DNA of 64,000 bases from Megalopta genalis (taxonomy: Eukaryota > Arthropoda > Insecta > Hymenoptera > Halictidae), in contig NC_135027.1 in the NCBI RefSeq assembly GCF_051020955.1, positions 248,001-312,000 on the forward strand, in the 5' to 3' direction. The notes below the pieces were generated by a model. That model was not told the origin of the DNA. It saw only the letters and a list, made by a program, of their open reading frames with translations, and did no database searches. This document shows positions 61,898 through 64,000 of this stretch, piece by piece. Both the position numbers and the translations under genes were made by a program. Positions within the stretch are counted from its first letter, which is position 1, and each line of letters starts with the position of its first letter.

Positions 61898-63139
61898 TTT
61901 CGTGCAGAAGCTTAGCAGGCTGTCGATGGTAACGCGTCTAGTTCGCGACGCGTTAATAGCAATAACGAAACAGCCTTCTTGCAAGGACTGCACAATGTCA
62001 CTCGACTAGTTCTAAAATGGCGGCCGGATTCATTATGTTCGTAAATCTTGTTGCCTTTAACTGTCTCTGTAACTGATTAACATTTTGCATAAAGCTGCCG
62101 TGCGAACTCCGGTCTTGAACTTCCGAGCGGCAATTATGTTCGCTGGTTTCGAGCGAAGAATAGCGATGGACGATACCGATCGCGTCGTATTGTATTTAAA
62201 TCGGAGATTCTGGATGACACGAGAATCCAGCGACAAAAAGGTCGGGACAAGATAATCGCTCGATTTAATAGAATCTTAATTGCATCGTAATCGATTTACG
62301 AGCTTGTTGCTCTAATTTTTCACAGGGAATCATCGACTGTAAACCGGTTTTTAACAACACGGAAACACGATTCGCGCGTGTCATCGTCTCTCCTCGGGCA
62401 TCGCTGATATTTTTTCCTTTCTGTGTGTCACAGTCGTTGGTTTTTCCGTGACAGGCGGGACAATGCTCATCTCGGCGATAAAGATACAATTCCATTCCAC
62501 GTTCGTGCCGTGACGTTTCCGCGCGCGATAACTTTTTTTTCGGTCATTTTTTCGACGGGTTTCGTGTAAGTAAATTGTCCAGCCGGGATTTACAATGCAA
62601 ATGTTCCGCAGACCACGCGCGGAGCGATCGTTGCCCGTCGCTGCGACGAGGGCCGAAAGTCGGCAGAATCGCGCGAAGGATTTACAGGAGGATCGGAAAC
62701 GTCCTCGACATTTTTACCAGACACCGTGAGTCGCTATACGAATGTAAATTCCTACCGGAATTGATGGCCGACTTCTTTAAGTAATTATCCTTGTTTATAT
62801 TCAGGGTCACTACGGAATTCCTGGGAAGGATGTAACAGTTCGCGGATGCTGATATTTAAATGTTCGACGAGAAAAATGCTTGCGCATTCCTCGGTGCTTC
62901 GTTCGTCGACGAACATCATCCCTGTGTCATTTCGAATCATTTTTTTCATTGGGAACAACAACAACATTTTTCATTGGAAACGACGGCAACATTTTACAGA
63001 GGTAACGTCGGCGACGTATTTACAGACGCAACGCCGGCTACATCTTTCAGCGATAAGTGTGTAAGTATTAAAATAATCTAGGGAAACGATCTAAAAACAA
63101 TGACAATATTCAGCCACGATCTGTGAAACCTTTATTTTC
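61898..63139. other. Nothing recognised
   Basis: Unique-looking sequence. A CAACAACATTTTTCATTG/GGCAACATTTTACAGAGG-type short repetition lies at 62945-63040. No gene was supported. Confidence 0.5.
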
Positions 63140-63605
63140 GTTAATCAGAGTTGAACATTGTTCGAATAAAATTTTATTCGAAATACTTCTCGAATCAAAT
63201 GTTATTCGAAATATTTCTCAAATCAACTTTTAATCGAAATATTACTAGAATCAAATTTTACTCGAAATATTATTCAAATCATTTATTTGAAATATCACTC
63301 GAAAAATTTATTTGAAATATTATCCCAATAAAATATTATTCGAAATATTATTCAAAGAATTTATTTGAAATATTATTCGAATCAAATTCTATTCGATGAA
63401 TTTATTCAAAACACTATACGAATACTATTTCATTCGAGGAATTTATTCGAAATATTTTTCGAATCAAATTTCATGTCAAAATATTATTCGAATTAAATTT
63501 TATTCGATGAATTTATTGAAAATATTACACGAATGCAATTTCATTCGAAGAATTTATTCGAAATATTTCTCGAATAAAATTCGAATAAATTTTTTCATCC
63601 GAGTA
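63140..63605. repeat. Degenerate ATTCGA-core minisatellite, about 18-20 units
   Basis: Successive words TTCGAAATATTATTCGAATC / AAATTTTATTCGATGAATTT with variable spacing of 22-27 bp. It has the same core word as the arrays at 49.3 and 61.5 kb. Confidence 0.85.
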
Positions 63606-64000
63606 ATACCTAACTCTGCAGTTGGGTGCTACTTCGATACTGTAAAAATTGTTTAAAATTACAGCATGGCGAGTCTGATCGGTGCCTCAGAGCCGCCATT
63701 CGGGTGCAAAAGGGTTGAGACAGCGGGATCGTTGGTTCACGACAACGGCTGAAAGCGAAACTGTTTTACAACGTGCGTGCACGTTCGGCGGCGTTACGAA
63801 GAAAGCGTGCTGTATAACAATCCGCCTTTGGAATAGAAAATCCGTCCGTCTAACAGTAGCACAGATTTTCTTTGGCACGCAATCCCGTCGACTGGCAACG
63901 TTTGTGGTCGCGGTGCGAAACAACGTGGGAAAACAGACGCGGTTCCATCGAGAACACCTCGTCGTTTGCATAATTGAACAATTATCGTAGACACACCGGC
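63606..64000. other. Right edge: nothing recognised
   Basis: Overlapping short frames on both strands (63682-63990 plus; 63687-63971 minus) without recognised motifs. Confidence 0.5.

Overview
The window looks like nuclear DNA of a hymenopteran insect, a bee or an ant. The reasons are the large, spliced, repeat-filled gene, the mosaic of AT-rich and CpG/ATCG-rich stretches, the many short palindromic TA-flanked elements and the protein similarity. The species cannot be named from the sequence.

Only one gene can be supported with confidence. On the minus strand, four exons (60858-60785, 7027-6779, 2695-2381, 980-873) encode the N-terminal 248 residues of an insect ABC transporter of the group that automatic pipelines call 'ABC transporter G family member 20/23' (arthropod ABCH-like clade, which includes Drosophila snustorr/CG9990). 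Walker A, Q-loop, LSGGQ signature and Walker B are intact. The frame joins correctly across all three introns. The H-loop and the membrane domain lie beyond the left edge. Upstream exons beyond the right edge are possible.

About 84 percent of the window is one 53.8-kb intron (7028-60784). Introns 2 and 3 are 4.1 and 1.4 kb. I found no convincing nested protein gene, tRNA or rRNA. The introns hold transposon debris and tandem arrays. (1) Foldback family A, about 370 bp, starts CAGGGTGTCCC, has TA target sites, four full copies and one half copy. (2) Foldback family B, about 190-220 bp, starts CAGTAATGTCTCC or CAGTAAATTCTCC, about 11 copies or fragments. (3) Single foldbacks lie at 1.7 kb (450 bp), 7.9 kb (TTAA, piggyBac-type), 48.3 kb, 50.6 kb and 55.0 kb. 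(4) Tandem arrays have units of about 16, 26, 27, 41, 86/172, 127, 132, 142, 148, 187, 282 and 290 bp. (5) There are long CT, AAT/ATT and AT simple repeats.

The most notable structures are the 11-unit 86-bp array with alternating unit types (172-bp higher-order period, 45.5-46.5 kb); the nested and inverted mosaic of satellite, foldback B and a ~260-bp insert at 52.0-54.5 kb, whose insert recurs in opposite orientation at 60.1 kb; and the very long first intron itself. No prokaryotic-type system, CRISPR array or intact autonomous transposon was found.
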